Below, in pieces: positions 54,320 through 64,000 of a stretch of DNA of 64,000 nt. Under the pieces are notes generated by a model, which was given only the letters and a program-made list of their open reading frames with translations, did no database searches and was not told the origin of the DNA. Position 1 is the first letter of the stretch; the number at the start of each line of letters is the position of its first letter. A program made the position numbers and the translations under genes. The DNA comes from Dyadobacter psychrotolerans (GTDB lineage: Bacteria; Bacteroidota; Bacteroidia; Cytophagales; Spirosomataceae): the NCBI RefSeq assembly GCF_004349265.1, contig NZ_SMFL01000008.1, positions 62,001 through 126,000 of the forward strand, written 5' to 3'.

Positions 54320-55576
54320 TTGTCAGAATTCTTTTATCAGATATTTATCATTGCGTTCCAGGGCATCATGCGCGTCGCTGCCTGGTTTAGTCCAAAAATC
54401 CAACTGGGCGTTGAAGGCAGAAAGAACTTACTTCAAAAACTGGAAACAGTTTTACCTGGTTTGATAAAAGGTCGTCCGGTTGCCTGGTTTCATGCTGCTT
54501 CTTTGGGTGAATTTGAACAGGGAAGGCCAGTTATGGAAACCTATCGTAAAGAATATCCTGATCATTTTATTTTACTAACATTCTTTTCTCCGTCAGGCTA
54601 CGAAATCAGGAAGAATTATGCGGGTGCAGATTATATCTGTTATCTGCCTATTGATACAAGAACAAATGCACAAACCTTCGTCAGGATCGTTAACCCGCAG
54701 ATTGCTTTTTTTATCAAATATGAATTTTGGTATAACTATCTGGTTGAGCTCAAAAACCGGAATGTTTATGTTTTTTCTTTTTCAACGATATTCAGAGCGG
54801 GACAGGTTTTCTTTAATTCATACGGCGGATTTTACAGAAAACTGTTAACCTACTTTGATTATATTTTTGTTCAAAATCAGGAATCTGTCGATTTGCTCCA
54901 AAGGATCGGAATGACCCGCTTTGCTCTGGCAGGAGATACGAGATTTGACAGAGTCGCTGAAATAGCTGCACAAACTAAAAATTTACCGGTAATAGATAAT
55001 TTTGTTAAAGGGCAGATGTGCCTGGTTGCCGGTTCGGTTTGGGGAAAAGACATGGAAGTTTTAATCCCCGCATTAAATGCGCTGAAGCAGCCAGTTAAAG
55101 TCATCATAGCCCCACATGAGATCAAAGCGGATGAAATCGAAAACTGGCGGAAGCAACTTTCGGGGAGCTCGGTACTTTACTCGGTCTATAAAGAAACGAA
55201 CGGCGAAGAATCCTTTGACTATTTATTTATTGACAATATCGGGATGCTCTCGTCATTGTACCGGTATGGAAACATGGCATTTATCGGAGGCTCTTTCGGG
55301 TCAGGATTGCACAACATCTTAGAAGCTGCAACTTTTGGATTACCGGTAATTTTTGGTAACAAGGGTTATCACAAATTTCAGGAGGCGGTGGATCTGGTAA
55401 AACTTGGAGGAGCAAAAATCGTTTCAAATTCCACAGAAATCGTGGCTCTACTGGAAAACTGGATGATTGATGCTGAATTGCTTTCTGCTGAGGGAGCAGT
55501 TAGCAGGAGATACGTTGAAGAGAGAAAAGGTGCAACAGAGAAAGTAATGAAAGAAGTGAGAAAACTTCTGGTTTAA
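54320..55576 (+). CDS. waaA: 3-deoxy-D-manno-octulosonic acid (Kdo) transferase
   Basis: A 418-residue GT-B glycosyltransferase that adds Kdo to lipid A. VEGRKNLLQKLE and RPVAWFHAASLGEFEQGRPV at about 30-70 are the family signature with the catalytic-base Glu, and GGSFGSGLHNILEAATFGLPVIFGN at the C-terminal half is the donor site. The start is TTG at 54320; the next ATG (54368) would remove the membrane-anchor region FYQIFIIAFQGIMRVAAWF, so TTG is favoured. The stop codon lies in the stem of a terminator shared with the convergent ROK gene. Confidence 0.93.
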   Translation: MSEFFYQIFIIAFQGIMRVAAWFSPKIQLGVEGRKNLLQKLETVLPGLIKGRPVAWFHAASLGEFEQGRPVMETYRKEYPDHFILLTFFSPSGYEIRKNYAGADYICYLPIDTRTNAQTFVRIVNPQIAFFIKYEFWYNYLVELKNRNVYVFSFSTIFRAGQVFFNSYGGFYRKLLTYFDYIFVQNQESVDLLQRIGMTRFALAGDTRFDRVAEIAAQTKNLPVIDNFVKGQMCLVAGSVWGKDMEVLIPALNALKQPVKVIIAPHEIKADEIENWRKQLSGSSVLYSVYKETNGEESFDYLFIDNIGMLSSLYRYGNMAFIGGSFGSGLHNILEAATFGLPVIFGNKGYHKFQEAVDLVKLGGAKIVSNSTEIVALLENWMIDAELLSAEGAVSRRYVEERKGATEKVMKEVRKLLV

Positions 55577-55609
55577 GAGCGAAATACGCGGATTGTATTT
55601 CGCTCTTAA
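55573..55609. terminator. Bidirectional terminator between waaA and ROK gene
   Basis: TTAAGAGCGAAATAC (55573-55587) and GTATTTCGCTCTTAA (55595-55609) form a perfect 15-bp stem with a 7-base loop. The waaA stop codon lies inside the left arm. The convergent ROK gene ends at 55615. Confidence 0.8.
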
Positions 55610-55614
55610 TTATT

Positions 55615-56841
55615 TTAATTGGCAAATTCCTTTGTTATCAAATGTTCAAACAGATAAGCCTGCGTCCCCAACAGACGCGCGCTTGCTCCCAGTTTTGAAA
55701 TATGTATCGAAAGTGAATTTTTGAAATCTGAAAGGCAATATTTATTGATGGCCTGCTCAATAGGATTGGAAATAAATGGCCCGGCTTCTGCAAGCAAACC
55801 ACCTACAATAATTACTTCCGGATTAAAAAGATGAACGGCAGTTGCCAGTCCTTTTCCAAGTTCGGTACCCACTGTACTCAGCAGATCAATAGAAAATTCA
55901 TCTCCCGAATGAACTGCTTCGATGATGTGTGAAGTATCTAGTAAATCCAGATTATTGTTGACAATCTGAGTTAAAATAGTTGCTCGTCCGTTCTGTATTT
56001 CTTCTTTTGCCTGGCGGATCAGCGCCATAGCGGATGAGATGGTATCAAGACAGCCTATCTTTCCGCAATGACATAACAAACCATCCGGTTTAACCTGAAT
56101 ATGTCCCAGCTCACCGGCAAAACCGGAAGTTCCGTTAAAAACCTCTCCATTGACAATAATTCCCAACCCCACACCCCAGTCGATATTGATGGTCAGTACA
56201 TGTGACTTGTCCATCGCAAAGCCAAACCGGTGTTCGCCTATTGTGGTAGCTTTTGTATCGTTAAAAAGATAGGTTGGCAGTTTAAAATGTTTGTTAAGAT
56301 ATGCAACAAGCGGAGTGCCGCCGGGAGTAAGATTTGGGTATGTCAGATTAACACCCTGTGAGGTATTAATCAGTCCTGGCATAGCCAATCCGATTCCCCA
56401 TAAACTACTGTAACTAATATTATTGAAACTTAAAAAATCATCTGTAGCAGCAAAGAGATTTTTAAGGAAAGAAGAAGAATCATCAAGTTTGATATCGACT
56501 TTTCTTTTAACAACCAATTTATTATGAAGATCAAAGATGACCAGTTGTGTGTCATGGCGGTTGATGTCCATGATCAGAGTCAGATATTTTTTAGGATTCA
56601 GTCCGTATAAAACAGGGGGTCTTCCTGCTCTTGCCGGGCCGGTACCGGATTCGATGATCCAGCCCTCTTTCATAAGGTCATTAACAATACCGGTTGCAGA
56701 AGGAATACTCGCGTGAAACATCCGGGCCATCTTGTTGATGGACGTATCACCGGACTGATAGAGGTGTAGTAAAAGATTACTTCTTACGCGATTTTTTCTA
56801 ATATCTATTACGGAATTCGGCTCCTCAGCAACTAGGTTCAT
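55615..56841 (-). CDS. ROK-family transcriptional regulator (NagC/XylR type)
   Basis: A 408-residue protein with an N-terminal winged helix (about 20-85; SINKMARMFHASIPSATGIVNDLM quoted in part) and a C-terminal ROK sugar-kinase-like domain. The ROK Zn motif reads C257-H-C-G-K-I-G-C264-L-D266, so the usual final Glu is Asp; INIDWGVGLGIIVNGEV contains the DxGxG phosphate-loop. Such proteins are repressors of sugar-utilisation genes with a sugar or sugar phosphate as the effector. The start is ATG 56841; a TTG at 56853 adds four residues. It is convergent with waaA and divergent from rsgA. The target genes are unknown. Confidence 0.88.
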   Translation of the reverse strand: MNLVAEEPNSVIDIRKNRVRSNLLLHLYQSGDTSINKMARMFHASIPSATGIVNDLMKEGWIIESGTGPARAGRPPVLYGLNPKKYLTLIMDINRHDTQLVIFDLHNKLVVKRKVDIKLDDSSSFLKNLFAATDDFLSFNNISYSSLWGIGLAMPGLINTSQGVNLTYPNLTPGGTPLVAYLNKHFKLPTYLFNDTKATTIGEHRFGFAMDKSHVLTINIDWGVGLGIIVNGEVFNGTSGFAGELGHIQVKPDGLLCHCGKIGCLDTISSAMALIRQAKEEIQNGRATILTQIVNNNLDLLDTSHIIEAVHSGDEFSIDLLSTVGTELGKGLATAVHLFNPEVIIVGGLLAEAGPFISNPIEQAINKYCLSDFKNSLSIHISKLGASARLLGTQAYLFEHLITKEFAN

Positions 56842-57195
56842 AACGGGCAACAATACATTAACATTTACTAAATATACGGCAATTATTAATATTTCTTAAT
56901 AATTAGCTAAATATATGGAAAATGTGTCAAAAAGTACTTACCGTAAAAGATTTGTTTGTAAATGCCTGATAAGTGTCATAATAAATTCTGTCTCATCATG
57001 ATTCCCGTTCAACCTGTAACTTTCCGTAAACAATATTAGTTGCATATTTGCAAACGGCAAAATGTATTTTAAATAAAAACATGGAACTAAAAAAAACTAC
57101 TTTCTTTATTTCTATTTGTTTTCGTTTTTATTACTGATGCAACACAGAGGAATAAACTTCTGTTATATTCGTCATTGCTAAAAAATATTTAAAGA
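56842..57195. other. Divergent intergenic region between the ROK gene and rsgA
   Basis: About 350 AT-rich bases. An 18-codon frame from ATG 57081 (MELKKTTFFISICFRFYY) is too short and unsupported to be called a gene. TATATTCG at 57164-57171, one base off TAnnTTTG, lies 25 bases before the rsgA ATG and may be its -7 element. No repeats were seen. Confidence 0.45.
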
Positions 57196-58131
57196 ATGTT
57201 ATTAGAAAAAGGGCTGGTACTTCGCTCCACAGGTTCCTGGTACGAGGTACGGGATGCGCGGGACGGACATATCTGGCAGTGCAGGTTAAAAGGCAAGTTT
57301 AAAAATCTTGGGCTAAAAGTGACAAATCCGATTGCGGTAGGGGATCGGGTCCGGTTTGAGATAGAAGATGAAAATCAAAATTTTGGGATTATACATGAAA
57401 TAGTGCCCAGGGATAACTATGTAATCAGAAGTTCGGTACATAAAACAGCACATGCCCACCTTTTGGCAGCCAATGTTGATCAGGCCATATTGATTGCTAC
57501 ATTGATTTTTCCTCGTACATCATTAGGTTTTATCGACCGGTTTCTGGTTGCTATCGAATCGTTTCGTATTCCCGGCGTGCTTGTTTTTAACAAACAGGAT
57601 TTACTGAATGACGAAATCAAGGATTTTCAAAATGAGCTGATGGAATTATATGAAAGTCTTGGGTACAGGTGTCTGACAACGAATGCTATTGATGAAGAGG
57701 GTGTTCAGGAATTAAAGGATCTTTTAAAAGGAAAAGTTTCACTGTTTTCCGGTCACTCCGGCGTAGGAAAGTCTACACTTGTAAACGCGATTTCGCCCGG
57801 TTTGACAATAAAAACACAGGAAGTCTCCACCTTTGCCAACAAGGGAGTTCATACAACTACCTTTGCAGAAATGTTTGAACTTGAAAAAGACACTTTTTTA
57901 ATCGACTCACCCGGAATTAAAGAGCTGGGATTGGCAGACATGAAACCGGAAGAAATAAGCCATTACTTTCCGGAAATGAGAGAGTTGTTAAACAAATGCA
58001 GGTTTAATAACTGTCAGCATATCAACGAACCGGGATGTGCTGTAAAATCTGCCGTTGAAGATGGAGGAATTGCATTTAGCCGTTATGAGAGTTATCTGAG
58101 CATGGTAGGAGGAGGAGATAACCGAAAATAA
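57196..58131 (+). CDS. rsgA: Small ribosomal subunit biogenesis GTPase RsgA
   Basis: A 311-residue circularly permuted GTPase that helps mature the 30S subunit. An OB-fold N-terminus (about 1-75) is followed by the permuted GTPase order: NKQD (G4) at 134-137 before the P-loop GHSGVGKST (186-194), then the switch with GVHTTT and DSPGIKE (G3). A C-terminal Zn knuckle has CRFNNCQHINEPGCAV. All key residues are present. It is followed by methylmalonyl-CoA epimerase after 26 bases, on the same strand. Confidence 0.96.
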   Translation: MLLEKGLVLRSTGSWYEVRDARDGHIWQCRLKGKFKNLGLKVTNPIAVGDRVRFEIEDENQNFGIIHEIVPRDNYVIRSSVHKTAHAHLLAANVDQAILIATLIFPRTSLGFIDRFLVAIESFRIPGVLVFNKQDLLNDEIKDFQNELMELYESLGYRCLTTNAIDEEGVQELKDLLKGKVSLFSGHSGVGKSTLVNAISPGLTIKTQEVSTFANKGVHTTTFAEMFELEKDTFLIDSPGIKELGLADMKPEEISHYFPEMRELLNKCRFNNCQHINEPGCAVKSAVEDGGIAFSRYESYLSMVGGGDNRK

Positions 58132-58157
58132 GAATCAAAAGCCTGACTACTTTAAAC

Positions 58158-58565
58158 ATGTTTGTAAACGTTGAACATATCGGTATTGCAGTAAAGGAAT
58201 TGGCTGAGGCCGAGAACTTATATTCCCGTCTGTTTAGTGTTTTGCCTTATAAAAGAGAAATGGTTGAATCGGAATCTGTTTCCACTTCCTTTTTTAAGAT
58301 TAATGAAACAAAAATAGAGCTTCTTGAAGCGACAAGCTCCGATAGTGTAATATCAAAATTTATTGAGAAAAAAGGCGAAGGTTTTCATCACGTAGCCTTT
58401 GAGGTCGACGATATTGTATCAGAAATGGCTCGTTTGAAAGGAGAAGGTTTTACACTTTTAAGCGAAACGCCAAAACGCGGCGCCGACAACAAACTGGTTT
58501 GTTTTCTGCATCCGAAAAGTACAAACGGACTATTGATTGAACTCTGCCAGGAGATACGTCAATAG
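58158..58565 (+). CDS. mce: Methylmalonyl-CoA epimerase
   Basis: A 135-residue VOC-fold epimerase that interconverts (R)- and (S)-methylmalonyl-CoA in propionate and succinate metabolism. The metal ligands are visible as His in VEHIGIAV, Glu in ETKIELLE, His in GFHHVAFEV and Glu in LLIELCQ. Length is normal for the family. The mutase is not in this window. It ends 12 bases before the convergent tamL gene. Confidence 0.93.
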   Translation: MFVNVEHIGIAVKELAEAENLYSRLFSVLPYKREMVESESVSTSFFKINETKIELLEATSSDSVISKFIEKKGEGFHHVAFEVDDIVSEMARLKGEGFTLLSETPKRGADNKLVCFLHPKSTNGLLIELCQEIRQ

Positions 58566-58577
58566 TCCGGGAAATTC

Positions 58578-61019
58578 TTAGAACGGCAATCCAACTGCAA
58601 TATTCAACACAAGGTTCTCCTTTCGCCAGGTTCTGCTGCCAAAATTAATTTCCTTAAATACCCATGGATTTTTATACTGAACAGGGGCATCCGGATCAAA
58701 CGGAGCGTTTGGATCTGAATCAGCCGGAGTAACGGTGTACCACGGTTTTCGGAAAGGAGTTGCCAGGTCAAGACGGAAAACAAGGAAAGAAAAATCCAGG
58801 CGAAGACCAATCCCGCCGCCAACAGCCACCTGATTTAAGAAACCCTTTTTGAATACAGATTCCGCGCCGTAACCATCTTCCGCACTTCCACGATATGACC
58901 AGATATTACCGGCATCCACAAATACGGCACCATTTATAATATCTGTGAACTTCACACGAACTTCTGAATTAAATTCGAGCCTAATATCTCCAAATGCATT
59001 ATATCCAAACAGACGGACTGAAGTTGTATCCGGATTGTAGGCACCAGGCCCCAAAGCCCTAGCTCTGAAAGCACGCAAACCAGTACTACCACCTGCAAAA
59101 TATTGTTTAAACTGAGGTAACTGCATGGTCCTGGAGTTGCCAAACGGAATGGCTACGCCGCCAATAAAACGATTTGCCCATTTAATTTTTGAATTAATGG
59201 TTCTGTAGTAACGAACTTCTCCATCAAATTTAGCAAACTGTAAAATTGGTGTTTTCAAAAACTCCTTTGGAAGACTATCGACCTTATTTTTTCCGGCAAG
59301 AAGGCTTAGTAAATTCCCCCCGTAGTCCACACCACCTAAAAGAATAAACTGATTTTTGCTAAATGGTCTTGGTTTTGGACGAAAGGAAATGTTATAGTTT
59401 GAGCCCATAATAAAGAATTGCTGATCTATGAGCTGAAAATACCGGTATAGATCAAGAGGATTGGTATTCGGATTTTCAGCAATTCTGCCTAAAAGCTCAG
59501 TATTTACATTGCCCGTCCGCACGTAGTTCCAGGCAATCGGTGTAAGTGTGTGTTCAAGCTGTGCACTTTTACTCCATACATAAGCCCAGTCTGCTCTTAT
59601 GGATGTGGTGGTATAAAATCCCTTTTGAACTCTGTTTTCGTAATTTAAAGAAAGTACGGTTTTAGGGAGAACCTGGCTTTTTTCAGGACGTACTCTATAA
59701 AACGGAATTACAAATCTGGGAAATGAGAGAGCTGCTCTTGCACCATATCTGGTAAATTCATTACCAACCCTGTTAGGATTTTCAATTCTGTTACCGCCTA
59801 ACTGAATATCAAAACCATAGTATGCTGTAAGCGTAAGAATTTCTGCACCCCTTAAAAAATTGCGGTTTTTCCAACTGACGTCAATTTGAGAGCCACCTAA
59901 GTTGTTCGATTTGGTACTGGCACTCAAAATGGTTTGAATGGATTTTTTCTTTAATGGTGCTAACTCATAAGTTACATTCAGTAATGCCGAGTCAGAACGA
60001 GGGACCAGCTCAAAGTTGTTTTTGACAAATTTGAAATTCGAGAAATTAACCAGTCTGGTTAAAGATAATTCCTGCGTTTTATTGTTGTACAAATCACCCT
60101 TTCTAAATCCGATCGCGTCGTAAAATATTCGTCGCTTATATAATTTACCAGGATCGGTCACCGCAATTCCTCTTCTTGCAGGGCCTCTGTTTACCGCGCT
60201 GTCTGCACTTGTATCTTCATTTGTTCCTGTATTTACAAAAATACCGTTTATGTAGTATTGCTTTAAAGCGGTTTGAGCCGTTTCTTTTTTTACTTCCAGA
60301 TATAAATTAACCTGTTGAGGAGCCATCGTGGAATCCTGCCGGCCAATGGTTGAGTCAACTCTTACGATCAGATAATCTGGATTAAAATAATAATATCCTT
60401 TACCTTTCAATTCCTGATCGATGCGCACACGCTCAGCAGTAGCAACATCCAGACGGATCGGATCTCCTTTTCTGAAATAAGTGTTTTTATTTGTTAAGAC
60501 CAGGTCTTTATTAAAAGTTGAACTGTCAGGTACAACGAATTTTATTTCATTAATAAAATACCTTGGCATTACATAGGCTTCATATTCTGCGGTGGCCGTT
60601 TTCTTTTTACTATAATTCAATTTACCGCTTGCAGAAGATTTGTAATAACCTTCGTTATCCATAAAAGAAACCATGTTCTTTGCATTGATGTCAACAATCC
60701 GCTGCGATGCGTAAATTGGTGGTTCTCCCAATTTTTTACGAAACCAGCTGCGAAGGCCGCCTTCATCCTTTGGCTCACCAATAAAATAATAAAACCATAC
60801 TTTCCAGGGGAATCCAAACAGGGTTTTGTTTGGAGCAGGTTTTATAATCGATTCAAGGTTATCAGCGAGGTCTGATACATTTGGTTTTGTAATGGTATCT
60901 GCCTGTACTTTAACTTTATTACCTACATACAAGGCTTGCCCCTCCGGCACATATTTTTGTACCGAGCAGCTGTTTAACAAAACACATATTATCAAGAAGG
61001 CTAAGGTATTAATTCTCAT
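58578..61019 (-). CDS. tamL: TamL, lipidated TamA-type outer membrane assembly protein
   Basis: An 813-residue Omp85-family protein. The start at 61019 (MRINTLAFLIICVLLNSC) gives a lipoprotein signal with lipobox LLNSC, as known for TamL, the lipid-anchored TamA variant of Bacteroidota; a longer start at 61055 lies in the tamB gene. SVQKYVPEGQALYVGNKVKV follows the acylated Cys. POTRA-like domains occupy roughly residues 30-370 and the 16-strand barrel the rest, with QYFAGGSTGLRAFRARALGPG as the conserved lid-lock loop region, ending in NLVLNIAVGLPF with terminal Phe. It overlaps the end of tamB by 11 bases, so they are translationally coupled. Confidence 0.93.
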   Translation of the reverse strand: MRINTLAFLIICVLLNSCSVQKYVPEGQALYVGNKVKVQADTITKPNVSDLADNLESIIKPAPNKTLFGFPWKVWFYYFIGEPKDEGGLRSWFRKKLGEPPIYASQRIVDINAKNMVSFMDNEGYYKSSASGKLNYSKKKTATAEYEAYVMPRYFINEIKFVVPDSSTFNKDLVLTNKNTYFRKGDPIRLDVATAERVRIDQELKGKGYYYFNPDYLIVRVDSTIGRQDSTMAPQQVNLYLEVKKETAQTALKQYYINGIFVNTGTNEDTSADSAVNRGPARRGIAVTDPGKLYKRRIFYDAIGFRKGDLYNNKTQELSLTRLVNFSNFKFVKNNFELVPRSDSALLNVTYELAPLKKKSIQTILSASTKSNNLGGSQIDVSWKNRNFLRGAEILTLTAYYGFDIQLGGNRIENPNRVGNEFTRYGARAALSFPRFVIPFYRVRPEKSQVLPKTVLSLNYENRVQKGFYTTTSIRADWAYVWSKSAQLEHTLTPIAWNYVRTGNVNTELLGRIAENPNTNPLDLYRYFQLIDQQFFIMGSNYNISFRPKPRPFSKNQFILLGGVDYGGNLLSLLAGKNKVDSLPKEFLKTPILQFAKFDGEVRYYRTINSKIKWANRFIGGVAIPFGNSRTMQLPQFKQYFAGGSTGLRAFRARALGPGAYNPDTTSVRLFGYNAFGDIRLEFNSEVRVKFTDIINGAVFVDAGNIWSYRGSAEDGYGAESVFKKGFLNQVAVGGGIGLRLDFSFLVFRLDLATPFRKPWYTVTPADSDPNAPFDPDAPVQYKNPWVFKEINFGSRTWRKENLVLNIAVGLPF

Positions 61020-64000
61020 TTTTTTGCTTTTGAAAAATTTCACGGAACAGGTCATAATCTGCCGTTATAATAAAACTCACACCAGTTTCGACAATAAAAC
61101 CTTCCAGAATAGACTGATACTGGTTTTTTCGATAACCTCTGACAAGGTATCTGCCGTCTTTGGTAAGGGTATAATCCAGTGCAATGTTATCAACTACTTC
61201 GGTAGAACTAGGTGTTTGGCTTTTACTTTCAAGTTCGAAGTTTTTACCAACAGAAATTTTAAGTCTGTCACCCAAAAATGCCTTACTAAGCCCTACATTC
61301 AAATCCGTACGGGCACCTGCCTGCTGGTCGGTAGTCGAGTTGAGGGCAAGATCCAGATTGACGCCTTTTACTAAATCTGAGGCAAGATTGTTAAGCTGGT
61401 CGCTTAGCAGCTGACTTACACTTTGGCGTGCAAGAGCTTCCGCACTTGAACCAATATTGAAACCGGATGATGTCTGATCCGTTATAAATTTGTTGGTGAT
61501 CAAAAGAGCAAACGCCTGTTTATTCATTTCGGAAGGATTGTTTTTCATGTCATTCCAAAAGGTCTGCCCTTCAATATCCCGCACAACGTTTTGTGATACT
61601 TCCGCTCCGGGTTCTACATTAAAGGTAATGTTAGGTGTTGCCAGATTTCCGGTGATGATGATCTGAACCTGGATCGGGATCTTTCTGTCACCTTTGTAGT
61701 TGTTATCAATTGAGCCGGGATCCACCATCACCTCGTAAACCGCAGTAATGTTCAAATCCGCTTTCATTGGATCACCCGTCCAGATCAGGCTGCTTCCTTT
61801 TTGAATCTGGAATTGCCTTTTAAGAATTTGCAGTGTCAGGTCATACGAACCCTGCGTTACGTCGTAAGCACCAATCAGATATAATTGCCCATTGGGGGCT
61901 ATTCCGGTATTTAACTTGGCATTTCCCTTAAGCTTGATATTGTCACCATTCAATTCGTCGATTACAACTTTGAAATTTGATTTGTCATCCACATCGATAT
62001 CGAGAGAAATCTGAGATGCAAAATCAACCATGATCTGCTGGGTTTCGATGGAATCAACTTTAGCAACCTGTGTGGAATCGCTCATATCCACAAACTCGAT
62101 AACACCTTTCTGAGCATCTCCGGCTTCGGTAGCATTGTCGGCAAGTACAACCGTAATATCACTTCCCGAATCAACCTTAACATCACCATCTACTACCGAT
62201 TTGCTGCCTTTTCCTTTTACAGTCAAATTCGCATCAATCGACGCTTTACCATAAAACAGTTCATTTTGTTTTTGGGTAGAATTTAGAACTGTAAAATCTT
62301 TGGCACCAATGGTCAGGTTATATGAAACATCAGGCAACGTAGCAATGTTTACATTGCCATTAATCTTCATCTGCCGGCTTAGTGAGTCAGCGATGGTGAA
62401 ATTATTGAAATTGATATTTTGCTGATTAAACTGGATGGCCTGCTTATTCAAAGAATATCTTGAACCAAGCTGCGTAACGTTGAATGCAACGTCATCAAAA
62501 TTGATTGCACCGTCAAGCTTGGGGCTGTCTGTTGACCCTGTGATTTTTGCTTTACCAGTTAAGTTACCGCTGGCTTTCTGAAGCTGTCCAAAGCTAAAAG
62601 CTTCAACCGTGGAAGCGCTCAGCCTTTTAAGATCCATGTTGAAATTGAGGGCATTAGCAGTTTCTTTCAGGTTATAGCTGCCACCCATACGTATGTCATT
62701 TTGGTCACTCACAAGCGACATTCCGACACGTATCAGGTTTTCGGTTTCATTGGTGGACCTTAAACTTAAATTCCCAACGGGTATTTTCATTACCGCAAGG
62801 CTGTCAATTGTAAGCTGCCCTGTGTAAACCGGCGCTACCATGTAGTTACTTAGCAGGACTTTTCCTTTTAACAAACCGGTTGCCATGGTAGAGTCGCGAG
62901 TCACAATAGCGATCATTGGCCCGATAGAAATATTATCCATCTGAATATCCAGCGGGCTGTTCGGTTCCGGTGTGGTAGAATTAATGCTTAAAGATTGCTC
63001 ACCATCGCGGATGACAAAATTTTTAACAAAGACACTATCCGTTGCATAAGAAATATAGCCGGAAGTATCTGTTTGCCAATTTCGGTAATTCAGCAAGAGA
63101 TTGTCACGCAAATTCAGACGGTAACTGTTATTGGCAACAAGCAGATCTCCTTTTACTGAATGCTGATCAACATTGACGGAGTCTTTTACAATGAAGTCAA
63201 ATTTCACATCATTGTTGACGATCTCACTGTTGAGAGAAGCATTTTGCATTCTGAAACTTCCTGTATTCACCAGACCAACCTGTGCATCCAGCGCAGCATG
63301 TTTGTCCACGTTACTGAAATTTACATAAACCCTTTCTGTATGTATACTATCATATTCAACAACTGGTATGGTAAGTCTTGCAACAATAGATGAATCCTTT
63401 TGATTGTCTACTGCGGCATGAAATGTAACCGGATTAAGTTTCGTAAGCTGTGGAGCTAAAATTTTGAAAACCGGATGGTTAATTACTGTGGCATCTACGG
63501 TAAAATCAACCGGCTTGGTGACGGGAGTGTAAGTCAGGCCGGGTGCTTTGAAGTGCTTGCCAACCTCCGTAAACAACACATCCGCCAGTTCTGTGTACAC
63601 AAAATTACCTTCCATTTTAGCTTTCAGAAAGGGAGAGTCGATGCTTGCCTGACGCTCTCCACTTGAATCAGTCAAAGCTACATGCATATCAGAAACGCTG
63701 ATGGGTCTGCCGTGATGTGTTAAAACCAGATCCGTAACATCAATATTTCCCAGCGGATTCTCGGGGTTCGTTGAAGGCATATCAACTTTGATATCACCTT
63801 TTACCTGCAGGGAGTCAGCATAAAGATTAAGGGCAGTTAAATTAAGGTGACCGATATTTACATCTCCTTTTACAGAAGGGAATTCTTTGGACATATCTGC
63901 CTGACCGTCGATACTAACCTTTATGTTTTGATCATTCATTTTGGCCGAAACATTTGCAAGGCCTCTGTTAATGTTGCCGGACAGGGTCAGATTATTGTAA
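61009..64000 (-). CDS. tamB: TamB translocation and assembly module protein (partial, C-terminal about 996 residues)
   Basis: The C-terminal part of a TamB (DUF490) protein, which bridges the inner and outer membranes beside TamA/TamL and carries lipid or assists barrel insertion. The reading frame stays open to the right edge, so the N-terminal membrane anchor is missing. Long runs of beta-strand repeats fill most of it, and the conserved C-terminal TamB domain is marked by QLYLIGAYDVTQGSYDLTLQIL, VYEVMVDPGSIDNNYKGDRKIP and NITFNVEPGAEVSQNVVRDIEG (each quoted in part). LKISVGKNFELES and LTKDGRYLVRGYRKNQY close the domain. It overlaps tamL by 11 bases. Confidence 0.95.
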   Translation of the reverse strand, partial: YNNLTLSGNINRGLANVSAKMNDQNIKVSIDGQADMSKEFPSVKGDVNIGHLNLTALNLYADSLQVKGDIKVDMPSTNPENPLGNIDVTDLVLTHHGRPISVSDMHVALTDSSGERQASIDSPFLKAKMEGNFVYTELADVLFTEVGKHFKAPGLTYTPVTKPVDFTVDATVINHPVFKILAPQLTKLNPVTFHAAVDNQKDSSIVARLTIPVVEYDSIHTERVYVNFSNVDKHAALDAQVGLVNTGSFRMQNASLNSEIVNNDVKFDFIVKDSVNVDQHSVKGDLLVANNSYRLNLRDNLLLNYRNWQTDTSGYISYATDSVFVKNFVIRDGEQSLSINSTTPEPNSPLDIQMDNISIGPMIAIVTRDSTMATGLLKGKVLLSNYMVAPVYTGQLTIDSLAVMKIPVGNLSLRSTNETENLIRVGMSLVSDQNDIRMGGSYNLKETANALNFNMDLKRLSASTVEAFSFGQLQKASGNLTGKAKITGSTDSPKLDGAINFDDVAFNVTQLGSRYSLNKQAIQFNQQNINFNNFTIADSLSRQMKINGNVNIATLPDVSYNLTIGAKDFTVLNSTQKQNELFYGKASIDANLTVKGKGSKSVVDGDVKVDSGSDITVVLADNATEAGDAQKGVIEFVDMSDSTQVAKVDSIETQQIMVDFASQISLDIDVDDKSNFKVVIDELNGDNIKLKGNAKLNTGIAPNGQLYLIGAYDVTQGSYDLTLQILKRQFQIQKGSSLIWTGDPMKADLNITAVYEVMVDPGSIDNNYKGDRKIPIQVQIIITGNLATPNITFNVEPGAEVSQNVVRDIEGQTFWNDMKNNPSEMNKQAFALLITNKFITDQTSSGFNIGSSAEALARQSVSQLLSDQLNNLASDLVKGVNLDLALNSTTDQQAGARTDLNVGLSKAFLGDRLKISVGKNFELESKSQTPSSTEVVDNIALDYTLTKDGRYLVRGYRKNQYQSILEGFIVETGVSFIITADYDLFREIFQKQKNEN

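Noticed and set aside
57081..57137. An 18-codon frame before rsgA
   Set aside because: Too short and without a supporting ribosome-binding site or conservation evidence; Phe/Tyr-rich by chance in AT-rich DNA.

Overview
The window looks like a chromosomal segment of a Cytophagales-type member of the Bacteroidota, close to Dyadobacter/Spirosomaceae. The evidence is direct: three SusC/SusD outer-membrane pairs, many lipoproteins with Bacteroidota-style lipoboxes, a lipidated TamA homologue (TamL) beside TamB, a GbsR/MarR gene behind a TAnnTTTG -7 element, and weak Shine-Dalgarno use. The genus is an inference. No rRNA, tRNA, CRISPR array, insertion sequence or prophage was recognised.

Layout. 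1-3.3 kb (minus strand): a truncated RmlD-like reductase, an exported cyclophilin, a lipoprotein and an Omp85-type barrel. 3.5-31.2 kb: a nutrient-uptake region. It holds SusC/SusD pair 1; a PKD lipoprotein with pair 2, whose codon use differs from its neighbours; a run of exported hydrolases (neutral-ceramidase-like protein, PqaA-like serine hydrolase, GH127 family protein, purple-acid-phosphatase-like protein); and pair 3 with a third lipoprotein. Between the hydrolases and pair 3 lie a dead antitoxin/PIN-toxin module and an isoprenylcysteine-methyltransferase-like gene. A multi-pass membrane protein and a divergent DegT-family aminotransferase close the region.

32.5-38.4 kb: a GbsR/MarR regulator with an 11-bp-arm palindrome over its promoter, followed by a tight five-gene operon (DCC thioredoxin-like protein fused to a membrane domain, TIGR01777 epimerase, small membrane protein, wax-synthase-like membrane acyltransferase, SRPBCC protein). 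This is the best candidate here for an undescribed system, probably envelope-lipid modification. A second decayed antitoxin follows. 38.9-49.4 kb: a giant alpha-2-macroglobulin with an intact CAEQ thioester motif and, in the bait-region position, a stretch reading like the SusC plug signature; it is divergent from an RND efflux adaptor-pump pair.

49.5-64 kb is mostly housekeeping: fatty-acid desaturase, metK, lipA, a small predicted barrel protein, waaA, a ROK regulator, rsgA, methylmalonyl-CoA epimerase, tamL and a tamB that runs off the end of the window.

How they work together: the SusC/SusD pairs import oligomers released by the exported hydrolases; GH127 points to arabinofuranoside-containing material, though no pair can be tied to a substrate. 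The TamL/TamB pair and the Omp85-like protein serve outer-membrane biogenesis, and the desaturase, WaaA and the five-gene operon touch envelope lipids.
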